Assembly: GCA_023386255.1 (NCBI GenBank)
Contig: JAEWKB010000058.1
Coordinates: 1-12,188 of the forward strand
Length of the DNA: 12,188 nucleotides
Reading direction: 5' to 3'
From: Bacteroidota bacterium
Lineage (GTDB): Bacteria; Bacteroidota; Bacteroidia; Flavobacteriales; Flavobacteriaceae
Position numbers and translations under genes: made by a program. Shown here in pieces: positions 1-6,301 of the stretch. A model generated the notes under the pieces. The model was not told where the DNA came from and ran no database searches. It saw only the letters and a list, made by a program, of their open reading frames with translations. Position 1 is the stretch's first letter; every line of letters begins with the position of its first letter.

Positions 1-376
1 CATCTGCCTCCGGTGCAACCCCGTGTACGCGGGTTAACTCCAGTTTATTAGCTCTACCGATAGACTGCTTATAAATTTCACCACCGCCAATTATAAAAAC
101 CTCATCATCCTGCGGACAGGCAGCCAACGCTTCCTCAAGACTATTCACAATAATGCACCCTTCTGCTTTATAATCTTGCTGGCGGGTAATAACAACATGA
201 GTTCGGTTAGGCAGCATGCCGGGCAGGCTCTCAAAAGTCTTGCGCCCCATAATGATGTAGTGGCCTGAGGTTAGCTGCTTAAAGCGTTTAAAATCATCAG
301 GCAGGTGCCACAGCATCTGGTTGTCTTTGCCCAGGGCATTATTCTCCGCAATGGCGGCAATAAGGGTGAGGGTCAT
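1..376 (-). CDS. folA: dihydrofolate reductase (C-terminus cut by window edge)
   Basis: DHFR reduces dihydrofolate to tetrahydrofolate with NADPH in the cytoplasm. The first 125 codons are present, starting at the ATG on the complement of 374-376. The protein begins MTLTLIAAIAENNALGKDN, continues through WHLPDDFKRFK (about 23-33), where Asp28 aligns with the catalytic Asp27 of E. coli DHFR, then IIMGRKTFESLP for the NADPH-binding region, and IIGGGEIY near residue 98. Family members are about 160-170 residues, so roughly 40 are missing beyond the window edge; nothing suggests a broken gene. The start codon directly follows the stop codon of the 2TM gene (TAAATG on the minus strand), so translation is probably coupled and the gene is the third of a thyA-2TM-folA operon. 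Pairing with thyA makes functional sense, because ThyA is the main consumer of reduced folate that yields dihydrofolate. Identification is confident from motifs and context. Confidence 0.96.
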   Translation of the reverse strand, partial: MTLTLIAAIAENNALGKDNQMLWHLPDDFKRFKQLTSGHYIIMGRKTFESLPGMLPNRTHVVITRQQDYKAEGCIIVNSLEEALAACPQDDEVFIIGGGEIYKQSIGRANKLELTRVHGVAPEAD

Positions 377-712
377 TTATGCGGAAGTATTATCGTTCTC
401 TATTTTCTTTTCCAGCTGGCTTATGCGTCGCTCCTGGCGCGCCACCAGCTTGGTTATCTGCTCCTGTTCCCATTTTTTATTGATGAAGCTTTCGGTAACA
501 AATACTTTTATAAAATGCATTATGAACAGGAAAGCCCATGCGGTAATTGCCCACAGGTACCAGTCATCCAGCTCATCTACCTTAAGGACTTTATTGATAA
601 TGTACAGGAAGATGCTGCCAACAAAAAATAATACAAAATGGAAATAAACGCGTTTCTTTTGTTTTACACGCTTTCGTGCATATTCATAAAGTTCCTGCTG
701 GTTGCTTTCCAT
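377..712 (-). CDS. 2TM-domain small membrane protein
   Basis: A 111-residue protein of the 2TM type, a family common in Bacteroidetes that also occurs as the N-terminal module of some sensor histidine kinases. A basic N-terminus (about 12-20, ARKRVKQKKR) leads into a first hydrophobic helix at about 22-42. A short acidic loop (KVDELDDW) follows, then a second helix at about 51-72 and a charged C-terminal tail (about 79-107, KKWEQEQ through QLEKKIE) that looks like a coiled coil. Both termini are expected on the cytoplasmic side. There is no kinase or other catalytic domain, and the biochemical role is unknown. It sits 38 bp after thyA, and its stop codon abuts the folA start, so it is very likely co-transcribed with both. 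The link to folate or dTMP metabolism is only positional. Confidence 0.88.
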   Translation of the reverse strand: MESNQQELYEYARKRVKQKKRVYFHFVLFFVGSIFLYIINKVLKVDELDDWYLWAITAWAFLFIMHFIKVFVTESFINKKWEQEQITKLVARQERRISQLEKKIENDNTSA

Positions 713-750
713 AAAGTTGTTTTTGGTAAAACTAAGATAGGAAAAATATC

Positions 751-1575
751 TTACACCGCCACAGCGCCTTTAATGTGTGGGTGAGGGTCGTAGTTTTCGA
801 GAGTAAAATCTTCAAATGTAAAATCGAAGATGTTTTTTACTTCAGGGTTTAGCTTCATGGTTGGCAGCGGGCGTGGTTCACGGGTAAGCTGCAGTTCCAG
901 CTGCTCAATATGGTTGTTATAAATGTGGGCATCGCCAAACGTGTGGATGAAATCTCCCGGCTGGTACCCGCAAACCTGCGCAATCATAAGGGTTAGCAGC
1001 GCATACGAAGCAATGTTAAAAGGAACACCCAAAAATATATCAGCACTACGCTGGTACAGCTGGCAGCTTAATTTGCCATCAGCAACATAAAATTGGAAGA
1101 ACGCATGGCAGGGTGGGAGCGCTACTTTGCCTTCAGCTACATTATCTGCAAACGATTTAGAAGTGTCAGGCAATACGCTTGGGTTCCATGCCGAAACAAG
1201 CATACGGCGGCTGTTCGGGTTTGTTTTAAGTGTATCTATCAGCTCTGTAATCTGGTCAATTTCTTTGCTATCCCAATTGCGCCACTGATGGCCGTATACG
1301 GGACCCAGGTTGCCATCTTCGTCAGCCCATTCATCCCAAATGCGCACTCCGTTATCGTTAAGGTATTTAATATTGGTGTCACCTTTCAAAAACCACAGCA
1401 GTTCATGGATTATCGACTTCAGGTGCAGTTTTTTTGTAGTAACCAAAGGAAAACCTTCGCTCAGGTCAAAACGCATCTGGTAGCCAAAAACACTTATTGT
1501 TCCGGTTCCTGTACGGTCGCCTTTTTGGTTGCCGGTCTCTAAAACATGCTTTACAAGGTCGTGATACTGCTTCAT
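751..1575 (-). CDS. thyA: thymidylate synthase
   Basis: ThyA methylates dUMP to dTMP using 5,10-methylene-tetrahydrofolate, which is oxidised to dihydrofolate. The 274-residue protein carries the family hallmarks in order: phosphate-binding RTGTGT (Arg21 onward), [16 protein letters not shown] (about 58-72), the active-site stretch [12 protein letters not shown] with nucleophile Cys156, [17 protein letters not shown] (about 171-187) for dUMP binding, and the HIYNNH segment near 217-222. It is about ten residues longer than E. coli ThyA (264); the extra length lies just before the active-site Cys, around [12 protein letters not shown], as in other ThyA proteins of the longer type. The ATG at the complement of 1573-1575 gives the standard [13 protein letters not shown]-terminus. 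It heads a thyA-2TM-folA cluster. A possible promoter and a hairpin lie upstream, between it and the nuclease-domain gene. Confidence 0.98.
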   Translation of the reverse strand: MKQYHDLVKHVLETGNQKGDRTGTGTISVFGYQMRFDLSEGFPLVTTKKLHLKSIIHELLWFLKGDTNIKYLNDNGVRIWDEWADEDGNLGPVYGHQWRNWDSKEIDQITELIDTLKTNPNSRRMLVSAWNPSVLPDTSKSFADNVAEGKVALPPCHAFFQFYVADGKLSCQLYQRSADIFLGVPFNIASYALLTLMIAQVCGYQPGDFIHTFGDAHIYNNHIEQLELQLTREPRPLPTMKLNPEVKNIFDFTFEDFTLENYDPHPHIKGAVAV

Positions 1576-1631
1576 CTTTATTGTTTATTGTTGAGGTGTT
1601 GGATGTTGAGTCGATTGTTCGTAATCAAACG

Positions 1632-1664
1632 CAAAGTACATAAAATGAAAATTCCCCTGAACAA
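1632..1664 (-). promoter_or_regulatory. possible thyA promoter (weak)
   Basis: On the minus strand TACTTTG (complement of 1632-1638) resembles the Bacteroidetes -7 element TAnnTTTG but is one base short in the spacer. A TTG (complement of 1662-1664) lies 23 bases upstream, at the outer limit for the -33 element. The implied start site would leave about 50 bases of leader before the thyA ATG. The match is imperfect, so this is tentative. Confidence 0.28.
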
Positions 1665-1681
1665 TTGTGCAGCGGAATTTT
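1648..1681 (-). terminator. hairpin, probable terminator of the nuclease-domain gene
   Basis: Arms 1648-1659 and 1670-1681 pair over 12 positions with a single C/C mismatch. The 10-base loop contains the palindrome ACAATTGT. On the minus strand the hairpin lies 56 bases past the stop of the 1738-2361 gene and ends in an AATTTTCATTTT run. The T-tract is interrupted, so termination efficiency is uncertain. No plus-strand gene ends here, which argues for the minus-strand assignment. Confidence 0.5.
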
Positions 1682-1737
1682 TTCAATATTTATTAACCAT
1701 GATATGCTATCGGCTTAACACCTAAGCAAAAAACGAA

Positions 1738-2361
1738 TCAACTCTCTCTTTTGGATATTTCGTCCCTGATTTTTGCAGCCTTTTCATAGTCCTCATTCTG
1801 CACGGCGCCTTCCAGCATGTCGTGTAGCTCCTGCAGGCTGTATTGCGTATAGCCTTCGCCGGACACGGTTTCGCTGCTGCCGAAGGTTTGCGGCTCCGAA
1901 AGCACTTCATCATGTTCTTCCGCGCCTTCGTTTTCAGATTCAGGGTTTATCTTAAGATAAATGCCCGCCTTGTCAAGGATGTTTTTATAGGTAAAGATAG
2001 GTGCGCTAAAACGCAGGGCCAGAGCAATAGCGTCAGACGTACGGGCGTCAATGATTTCTTCAATCCTGTCTCTTTCGCATATTATGCTCGAAAAGAAAAC
2101 GCCGTCAACCAGTTTATGAATGATAACCTGCTTCACAACAATGTCAAACCTGTCGGCAAAATTTTTAAACAGATCGTGCGTAAGCGGCCTTGGCGGCTTT
2201 ATTTCTTTTTCAAGGGCAATGGCAATAGACTGGGCTTCAAATGCGCCGATTACAATAGGTAGTTTTCTTTCACCGTCTACTTCATTAAGGATCAAGGCAT
2301 ACGCTCCGTTTTGGGTCTGGCTGTATGAGATTCCTTTAATAGTAAGTTTTACTAAGCTCAT
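1738..2361 (-). CDS. bifunctional nuclease domain (DUF151) protein with UVR motif
   Basis: A 207-residue cytoplasmic protein in two parts. Residues about 1-138 form the BFN/DUF151 domain, recognisable from LPIVIGAFEAQSIAIALE (34-51), PRPLTHDLF (58-65) and the DARTSDAIALALR block (105-117). This domain is named after a plant protein with RNase and DNase activity; its bacterial substrates are poorly defined. A Ser/Glu-rich, probably disordered linker (139-170) leads to a C-terminal UVR motif (about 174-207, LQELHDMLEGAVQNEDYEKA), the helical hairpin by which UvrB and UvrC interact and which also occurs in other proteins. This domain pair is a recurrent Bacteroidetes architecture. The start at the complement of 2359-2361 is supported by a promoter-like TATCTTTG about 33 bases upstream. 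The gene is flanked by an etfA terminator upstream and a hairpin downstream, so it is probably transcribed alone. Domain calls are firm; the cellular role is not. Confidence 0.9.
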   Translation of the reverse strand: MSLVKLTIKGISYSQTQNGAYALILNEVDGERKLPIVIGAFEAQSIAIALEKEIKPPRPLTHDLFKNFADRFDIVVKQVIIHKLVDGVFFSSIICERDRIEEIIDARTSDAIALALRFSAPIFTYKNILDKAGIYLKINPESENEGAEEHDEVLSEPQTFGSSETVSGEGYTQYSLQELHDMLEGAVQNEDYEKAAKIRDEISKRES

Positions 2362-2382
2362 ATATTTACGTGTACAAAAAAA

Positions 2383-2424
2383 GGCTATCTGAACAAAGAT
2401 AAAACTATCTAATGCCAGATAGCC
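2383..2424 (-). terminator. intrinsic terminator after etfA
   Basis: Perfect 9-bp inverted repeat, GGCTATCTG at 2383-2391 and CAGATAGCC at 2416-2424, with a 24-base interior. On the minus strand the 3' arm is followed at once by seven T (2382-2376). It lies 27 bases beyond the etfA stop. The interior holds further complementary pieces: CTATCT at 2405-2410 can pair with AGATAG at 2417-2422, and TATCT at 2386-2390 with AGATA at 2397-2401. Alternative, mutually exclusive folds are therefore possible. Confidence 0.75.
2394..2401 (-). promoter_or_regulatory. promoter -7 element for the nuclease-domain gene
   Basis: The minus strand reads TATCTTTG, a full match to the Bacteroidetes -7 consensus TAnnTTTG. 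Start of transcription would fall near 2388-2386, leaving about 26 bases of leader before the ATG at 2361. No TTG is found at the usual -33 distance. The element lies inside the loop of the etfA terminator. Confidence 0.45.
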
Positions 2425-2451
2425 GTTTTAGGGCCACAATTTATAATAAAA

Positions 2452-3420
2452 TTATGAGTTCTGAGCTTTGAAAGCTTTTATTTTTTCTGTCAGTTTTGGC
2501 AGTATCTCAAAAGCATCGCCAACCACTCCGTAATCAGCTACTTTAAAGAAAGGAGCATCAGGGTCAGAGTTAATGGCAACCTTAACTTTTGATGAGTTAA
2601 TACCTGCAATGTGCTGTATAGCCCCGGAGATACCCACGGCAATATACAGGTTAGATGCTACCGGTTTACCTGTCTGTCCTACGTGTTCGCTGTGAGGCCT
2701 CCAGCCAAGGTCGCTTACAGGCTTAGAGCAGGCAGTAGCGGCGCCAAGCGCTGCAGCAAGGTCTTCAATCATATGCCAGTTCTCAGGGCCTTTCATGCCA
2801 CGGCCGCCTGATACTACCACTTCAGCATCGGCAATGGTTACTTTGCCTGTAACTTTTTCTGATGATTCTACTTTAACGGTAAAATCATTATCGTTAAGTG
2901 TTGGTGTAAATTCTTCTACAGAAGCACTTCCGGCTGATTCTACAAGGCCGAAAGAGTTTTTGCCGATAGCAAGTACTTTTACATCGGTATTTATTTCCGT
3001 AACATTAAAAGCTTTGTTTGAGAAAGCGTTCCTCTTCACGCGGAAAGGTGAAAGGCTTTCAGGCAGCGCTACTACGTTACTTGCATATCCTGCCTCAAGG
3101 CCTACAGCTACAAGAGGTGCAATGTAAAGGCTGTCGGTAGTAGAGGCAAACAATACTACTTTAGCGCCTTCTTTTTGCGCAGCCTGTTTAACAGCATCGG
3201 CAATTGCTTTAGCGTTAAAAGATGAAAGCTTGTCTGACTTTACGTTAAGTACTTTGTCAACACCATACTGGCCCAGCGGCGAAGCATCGGCAGCATTTAT
3301 GGTTACGGCAGTTACGGTACTACGTGTTTCGCCGGCTATTTTTTTAGCATAAGAGGCAAGCTCAAATGCAGTCTTTTTGAATTTTCCTTCTGCTGATTCA
3401 GCATATATTAAGATAGACAT
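2452..3420 (-). CDS. etfA: electron transfer flavoprotein, alpha subunit
   Basis: EtfA is the FAD-holding subunit of the ETF heterodimer, which takes electrons from acyl-CoA dehydrogenases and related flavoenzymes and passes them towards the quinone pool. The 322-residue protein has the N-terminal ETF fold (from [15 protein letters not shown]) and the C-terminal FAD domain: [15 protein letters not shown] (201-215, Arg207), HVGQTGKPV (246-254), the [10 protein letters not shown] turn (261-270), [10 protein letters not shown] (283-292) and ADYGVVGD (295-302). All expected FAD-contact motifs are present, and the length is normal for the short bacterial form. It follows etfB after a 110-bp spacer that contains an inverted repeat; the order etfB-etfA is the usual one. 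No promoter-like sequence was found in that spacer, so co-transcription from upstream of etfB is likely. A clear terminator follows. Confidence 0.97.
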   Translation of the reverse strand: MSILIYAESAEGKFKKTAFELASYAKKIAGETRSTVTAVTINAADASPLGQYGVDKVLNVKSDKLSSFNAKAIADAVKQAAQKEGAKVVLFASTTDSLYIAPLVAVGLEAGYASNVVALPESLSPFRVKRNAFSNKAFNVTEINTDVKVLAIGKNSFGLVESAGSASVEEFTPTLNDNDFTVKVESSEKVTGKVTIADAEVVVSGGRGMKGPENWHMIEDLAAALGAATACSKPVSDLGWRPHSEHVGQTGKPVASNLYIAVGISGAIQHIAGINSSKVKVAINSDPDAPFFKVADYGVVGDAFEILPKLTEKIKAFKAQNS

Positions 3421-3434
3421 GATCTTATAGTTTA

Positions 3435-3523
3435 TTTGTGGATTCGTTTATTTGTTTATTAGAAGCTGCATCCGGTATTTCGTGCATTTGTTCTTCAAAT
3501 CAACAAATTCACGAATAACCAAA
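3435..3523. repeat. octamer-phased imperfect inverted repeat between etfB and etfA
   Basis: Arms 3435-3465 and 3493-3523 are complementary at 24 of 31 positions, separated by 27 bases. Each arm is itself built from about 8-base units of the form TATTTGTT or GTTGATTT: on the plus strand TATTTGTG, GATTCGTT and TATTTGTT at 3433-3456; on the minus strand GTTGATTT, GGTTATTC, GTGAATTT and GTTGATTT. There is no T-tract suited to termination. It fills most of the spacer between two genes whose products are needed in equal amounts. Confidence 0.6.
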
Positions 3524-3530
3524 TCAACAA

Positions 3531-4277
3531 TTAAATAACTTTCGCCTCGTTGTGCAGCAGGTTTACCAGCTCATCAAGGTTATCAGGACTTACCATTTTT
3601 ACAGCTGACTTAGGCGTAGGCTTTTCAAACTTAACTGCTTTGGTTTTAGCATCAGCTGATATGGGCTCAAGTATAGTAAGGGCTTTTTGCCTTGCCATCA
3701 TAATGCCGCGCATGTTTGGTATCCTTAGGTCTTTTTCTTCAACAAGGCCTTTTTGCCCGCCAATTACAAGTGGCAGTTTAGCGCTAAGGGTTTCCTTGCC
3801 GCCGTCAATTTCGCGCACTGCTTTTGCTTCAGTGCCGTTTATATCTAATTTAATGCATGAGTTTACAAAGTCATACCCAAGTATGCCTGCAAGCATTCCC
3901 GGTACCATTCCACCATTATAATCAAGTGATTCTTTACCGGCAATTACAAGGTCATACCCCCCGTTCTTAACTACTTCCGCTAGTTGCTTTGCAACAAAGA
4001 AACCATCGGTAGGGGTCGCGTTAACACGAATTGCTTCATCAGCGCCAATAGCCAGGGCTTTCCTTAAAGTAGCCTCGGCATCAGGGCCTCCAACATTTAC
4101 AACAGTAACGCTCGCGCCTTGTTGTTCTTTAAATAATATTGCCCTTGTAAGGCCAAACTCATCATTAGGGTTTATTACAAATTGTACTCCATTGGCATCA
4201 AACTCACTGTCGCCATTGGTAAAATTGATCTTTGAAGTAGTATCAGGCACGTGGCTGATGCAAACTAATATTTTCAT
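3531..4277 (-). CDS. etfB: electron transfer flavoprotein, beta subunit
   Basis: EtfB is the AMP-binding, partner-docking subunit of ETF. The 248-residue protein starts MKILVCISHVPDTTSKI. It shows INPNDEFGLTRAI (35-47), VIAGKESLDYNGGMVPGMLA (111-130; the nucleotide-binding loop), the ETF-beta signature around VREIDGGKETLSAKLPLVIG (154-173) and the RIPNMRGIMMARQK segment (185-198). The length and motifs are typical of the bacterial short-chain form. It lies upstream of etfA on the same strand. The 142 bp before its ATG are AT-rich; the only promoter-like string is TAATTTCG (complement of 4318-4325), without a matching -33 TTG, so its promoter is not settled. The alternative reading as a FixA paralogue serving nitrogen fixation is unlikely, because no fix or nif genes are near. 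Confidence 0.97.
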   Translation of the reverse strand: MKILVCISHVPDTTSKINFTNGDSEFDANGVQFVINPNDEFGLTRAILFKEQQGASVTVVNVGGPDAEATLRKALAIGADEAIRVNATPTDGFFVAKQLAEVVKNGGYDLVIAGKESLDYNGGMVPGMLAGILGYDFVNSCIKLDINGTEAKAVREIDGGKETLSAKLPLVIGGQKGLVEEKDLRIPNMRGIMMARQKALTILEPISADAKTKAVKFEKPTPKSAVKMVSPDNLDELVNLLHNEAKVI

Positions 4278-4419
4278 TTTTTATAATTTAAATGTAATTA
4301 AGCTAAGTTATGGGCAACGAAATTAGTAAATTATCCTGAATTATGAAACTATGCATGCATAATATTTTTGATATTTCCTCTAAATTATGGTATGAAATGT
4401 TGACAAAATTGATTAAGGC

Positions 4420-5073
4420 TTAGTTGTTCTTGTATTCAATGTAGGCGTTAACTATTTTCCCTACCTCATTATGTTTAAATTCTTTATTTTTTATCCTATC
4501 AGCAAAAGCAGTGTCGGCTTCAAAATATCGCGCAGCAGCATTCCTGAACATTTTTTGCTGGTTCATAACTTCGGCTCCGTAAGTAATAGATGTAATCATG
4601 GTAGGTACTGTTTCGCCGGGCCGTTTAAATAATATAAAAATGTCAGCCCATGTCCCGCTGTCTACACTTTTAGATACTATTTTTTCTTCTTTATCAATAT
4701 AGTACGATTGTGCATTGCTGTAGGTTGTTATCAATTCATGAGAGAACGTTACCAGCATCCAAAATTTTTTTTTGGAGGTTTTATCATATTTCTTTCCTGA
4801 AAGGTGCCTGTAGCTGGTATGTTCAAAATAGTATTGGTTACCGCTTTTGGTGGTGTAGGTAATGCTTTGTATATCATCATCATTAAGCTTAGCTGATTTG
4901 CCATTTTCAGATGTCGAGAAGCTTACATTGCCCGTTAATACGTGATTTGAAGGCAGGCTCGCGTAGCCTTCTGTTACTTTGCCGTCCAAATATAAAATTT
5001 TAGCGCTGTAAAATGTAACAGCGAACACATTGGACGTTAGCATTAGTGTAAAAAGAAGAATAATTTTTTTCAT
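4420..5073 (-). CDS. secreted protein of unknown function
   Basis: A 217-residue protein I do not recognise. The N-terminus (MKKIILLFTLMLTSNVFA) is a clear Sec signal peptide with likely cleavage after Ala18. There is no lipobox Cys, so a soluble periplasmic or exported protein is expected. The mature part starts with a short strand-rich stretch (SAKILYLDGKVTEGYASLP) resembling the opening of small beta domains, then alternates lysine-rich loops and strands. The last third (about 165-217) is helical, with AEVMNQQKMFRNAAARYF and a charged tail. No catalytic motif is visible and there are no cysteines. It is separated by 142 bp from etfB downstream and is divergent from pdhB across 183 bp, so it is probably a single-gene unit. 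Its coding strand contains nine consecutive A at about 4765-4773 (codons for three lysines), with the frame intact. Coding status is well supported by length and the signal peptide. Confidence 0.8.
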   Translation of the reverse strand: MKKIILLFTLMLTSNVFAVTFYSAKILYLDGKVTEGYASLPSNHVLTGNVSFSTSENGKSAKLNDDDIQSITYTTKSGNQYYFEHTSYRHLSGKKYDKTSKKKFWMLVTFSHELITTYSNAQSYYIDKEEKIVSKSVDSGTWADIFILFKRPGETVPTMITSITYGAEVMNQQKMFRNAAARYFEADTAFADRIKNKEFKHNEVGKIVNAYIEYKNN

Positions 5074-5218
5074 GATTTTTCAGGTTATTTTGTACGGGGT
5101 AAAAATATATATTTCTGTTAGACTATCTACTATTTCGTTTTCGTTACTTTTAAGCACTTATATAAAACAAAACAGGTAAAATAGCTAATAATAAGTGAAT
5201 GTTATAAACTAAAATTTT

Positions 5219-5226
5219 TATTTTTG
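5219..5226 (+). promoter_or_regulatory. promoter -7 element for pdhB
   Basis: TATTTTTG matches the Bacteroidetes -7 consensus TAnnTTTG. The expected start site is near 5231-5234, giving a leader of about 25 bases to the ATG at 5257. No TTG is seen at the -33 distance. Its position rules out the in-frame TTG at 5224 as the pdhB start, since that codon lies within the promoter element. Confidence 0.5.
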
Positions 5227-5256
5227 CCTTTCAATTCAATTCAGAAAATTAATTTC

Positions 5257-6234
5257 ATGAGAACGATACAATTCAGGGAAGCCATTTGCGAAGCTATGAG
5301 CGAAGAAATGCGCCGTGACGAAACCATATATTTAATGGGTGAAGAGGTAGCCGAATACAACGGTGCCTATAAAGCCTCAAAAGGAATGCTTGACGAGTTT
5401 GGCCCTAAAAGGGTTATAGATACCCCTATTGCCGAGCTTGGCTTTGCCGGTATTGCGGTAGGTAGCGCCATGAACGGAAACAGGCCAATTGTAGAGTTCA
5501 TGACCTTTAACTTCTCGCTTGTAGGTATTGACCAAATTATAAACAATGCCGCTAAAATGCGCCAGATGTCGGCCGGGCAGTTCAGCATGCCTATGGTATT
5601 CCGTGGGCCTACAGCTTCAGCAGGGCAGCTTGCCGCTACGCACTCTCAGGCTTTTGAGAACTGGTATGCAAACACACCGGGGCTTAAGGTAGTAGTGCCT
5701 TCTAACCCGTATGATGCAAAAGGGTTATTAAAGTCAGCTATACGTGATAATGATCCTGTTATCTTCATGGAGTCTGAGCAGATGTATGGCGACAAAGGCG
5801 AGGTGCCTGAAGGAGAATATACCATTCCGCTTGGTGTTGCCGACATTAAGCGTGAAGGTAAAGATGTTACCATAGTATCTTTCGGTAAAATAATTAAGGA
5901 GGCTTACACCGCTGCCGAAGAATTAGAGAAGGACGGCATCAGCTGCGAGATCATCGACCTTCGTACTGTACGCCCTATGGATTATGATACCATTCTTACT
6001 TCTGTAAAAAAAACCAACAGGCTTGTGGTTCTTGAAGAGGCCTGGCCTTTTGCAAGCGTGGCTTCAGAAATTACATACATGGTACAGGAAAAGGCATTTG
6101 ATTATCTTGATGCTCCAATACAGCGTATTACTACGGCCGATACCCCCGCGCCTTATTCTCCGGCTCTTTTAAAAGAATGGTTGCCAAACGCAGACGATGT
6201 TGTTAAGGCTGTCAAAAAAGTTATGTATAAGTAA
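5257..6234 (+). CDS. pdhB: pyruvate dehydrogenase E1 component, beta subunit
   Basis: PdhB with the alpha subunit forms the thiamine-diphosphate E1 enzyme that decarboxylates pyruvate and acetylates the E2 lipoyl group, feeding acetyl-CoA synthesis. Starting at ATG 5257 the protein is 325 residues, MRTIQFREAICEAM. Visible features: MGEEVAEYNGAYKASKGM (27-44), DTPIAELGFAGIAVG (55-69) with Glu60 at the position of the glutamate that activates the thiamine ring, FMTFNFSLVGIDQIINNAAK, FRGPTASAGQLAATHSQ, and PGLKVVVPSNPYDAKGLLKS. The C-terminal transketolase-like domain has VTIVSFGKII and IIDLRTVRPMD, and the protein ends normally. An in-frame extension to TTG 5224 is rejected because a promoter element covers it. 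The gene is not next to an alpha-subunit gene, so pdhA must lie elsewhere. A strong terminator follows 20 bases after the stop. Branched-chain keto-acid E1 beta is the main alternative, but the sequence reads as the flavobacterial PDH type. Confidence 0.95.
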   Translation: MRTIQFREAICEAMSEEMRRDETIYLMGEEVAEYNGAYKASKGMLDEFGPKRVIDTPIAELGFAGIAVGSAMNGNRPIVEFMTFNFSLVGIDQIINNAAKMRQMSAGQFSMPMVFRGPTASAGQLAATHSQAFENWYANTPGLKVVVPSNPYDAKGLLKSAIRDNDPVIFMESEQMYGDKGEVPEGEYTIPLGVADIKREGKDVTIVSFGKIIKEAYTAAEELEKDGISCEIIDLRTVRPMDYDTILTSVKKTNRLVVLEEAWPFASVASEITYMVQEKAFDYLDAPIQRITTADTPAPYSPALLKEWLPNADDVVKAVKKVMYK

Positions 6235-6246
6235 GAAAATAACACC

Positions 6247-6254
6247 TATATTTG
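6247..6254 (+). promoter_or_regulatory. possible promoter -7 element for the DUF5686 gene
   Basis: TATATTTG matches TAnnTTTG and ends immediately before the pdhB terminator stem. Initiation about 5-8 bases downstream would fall inside the 5' arm of that hairpin, leaving roughly 40 bases to the ATG at 6302. There is no proper -33 TTG (only TTA at 6221-6223). Because just 12 bases separate the terminator T-run from the next ATG, a promoter must overlap the terminator unless expression relies on readthrough. Confidence 0.38.
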
Positions 6255-6289
6255 AAACTTCATCATGTACTATATGATGAAGTTTTTTT
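6255..6289 (+). terminator. intrinsic terminator after pdhB
   Basis: Perfect 12-bp stem, AAACTTCATCAT (6255-6266) with ATGATGAAGTTT (6274-6285), a 7-base loop, and a run of seven T (6283-6289) that begins within the 3' arm. It starts 20 bases after the pdhB stop codon. Confidence 0.85.
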
Positions 6290-6301
6290 GTTTATAGCCC
6301 T

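Noticed and set aside
1093..1542. 149-codon open frame antisense to thyA
   Set aside because: thyA on the other strand is unambiguous; the antisense translation shows no domain and has no promoter-like element.
1843..2262. Long open frame on the plus strand opposite the nuclease-domain gene
   Set aside because: It is fully antisense to a gene with clear conserved domains, its translation has no recognisable motif or signal, and it is expected as a frame shadow.
4351..4360. Palindrome ATGCATGCAT upstream of etfB
   Set aside because: It is a simple 10-base alternating palindrome without a second copy or promoter nearby, too little to call an operator.
5224..5256. In-frame upstream extension of pdhB starting at TTG 5224
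   Set aside because: The codon lies inside the TATTTTTG promoter element, and the ATG at 5257 gives the standard N-terminus MRTIQFREA.
6005..6013. A8 run inside pdhB as a phase-variation site
   Set aside because: It is a housekeeping gene with an intact frame and a run of ordinary length for this base composition.
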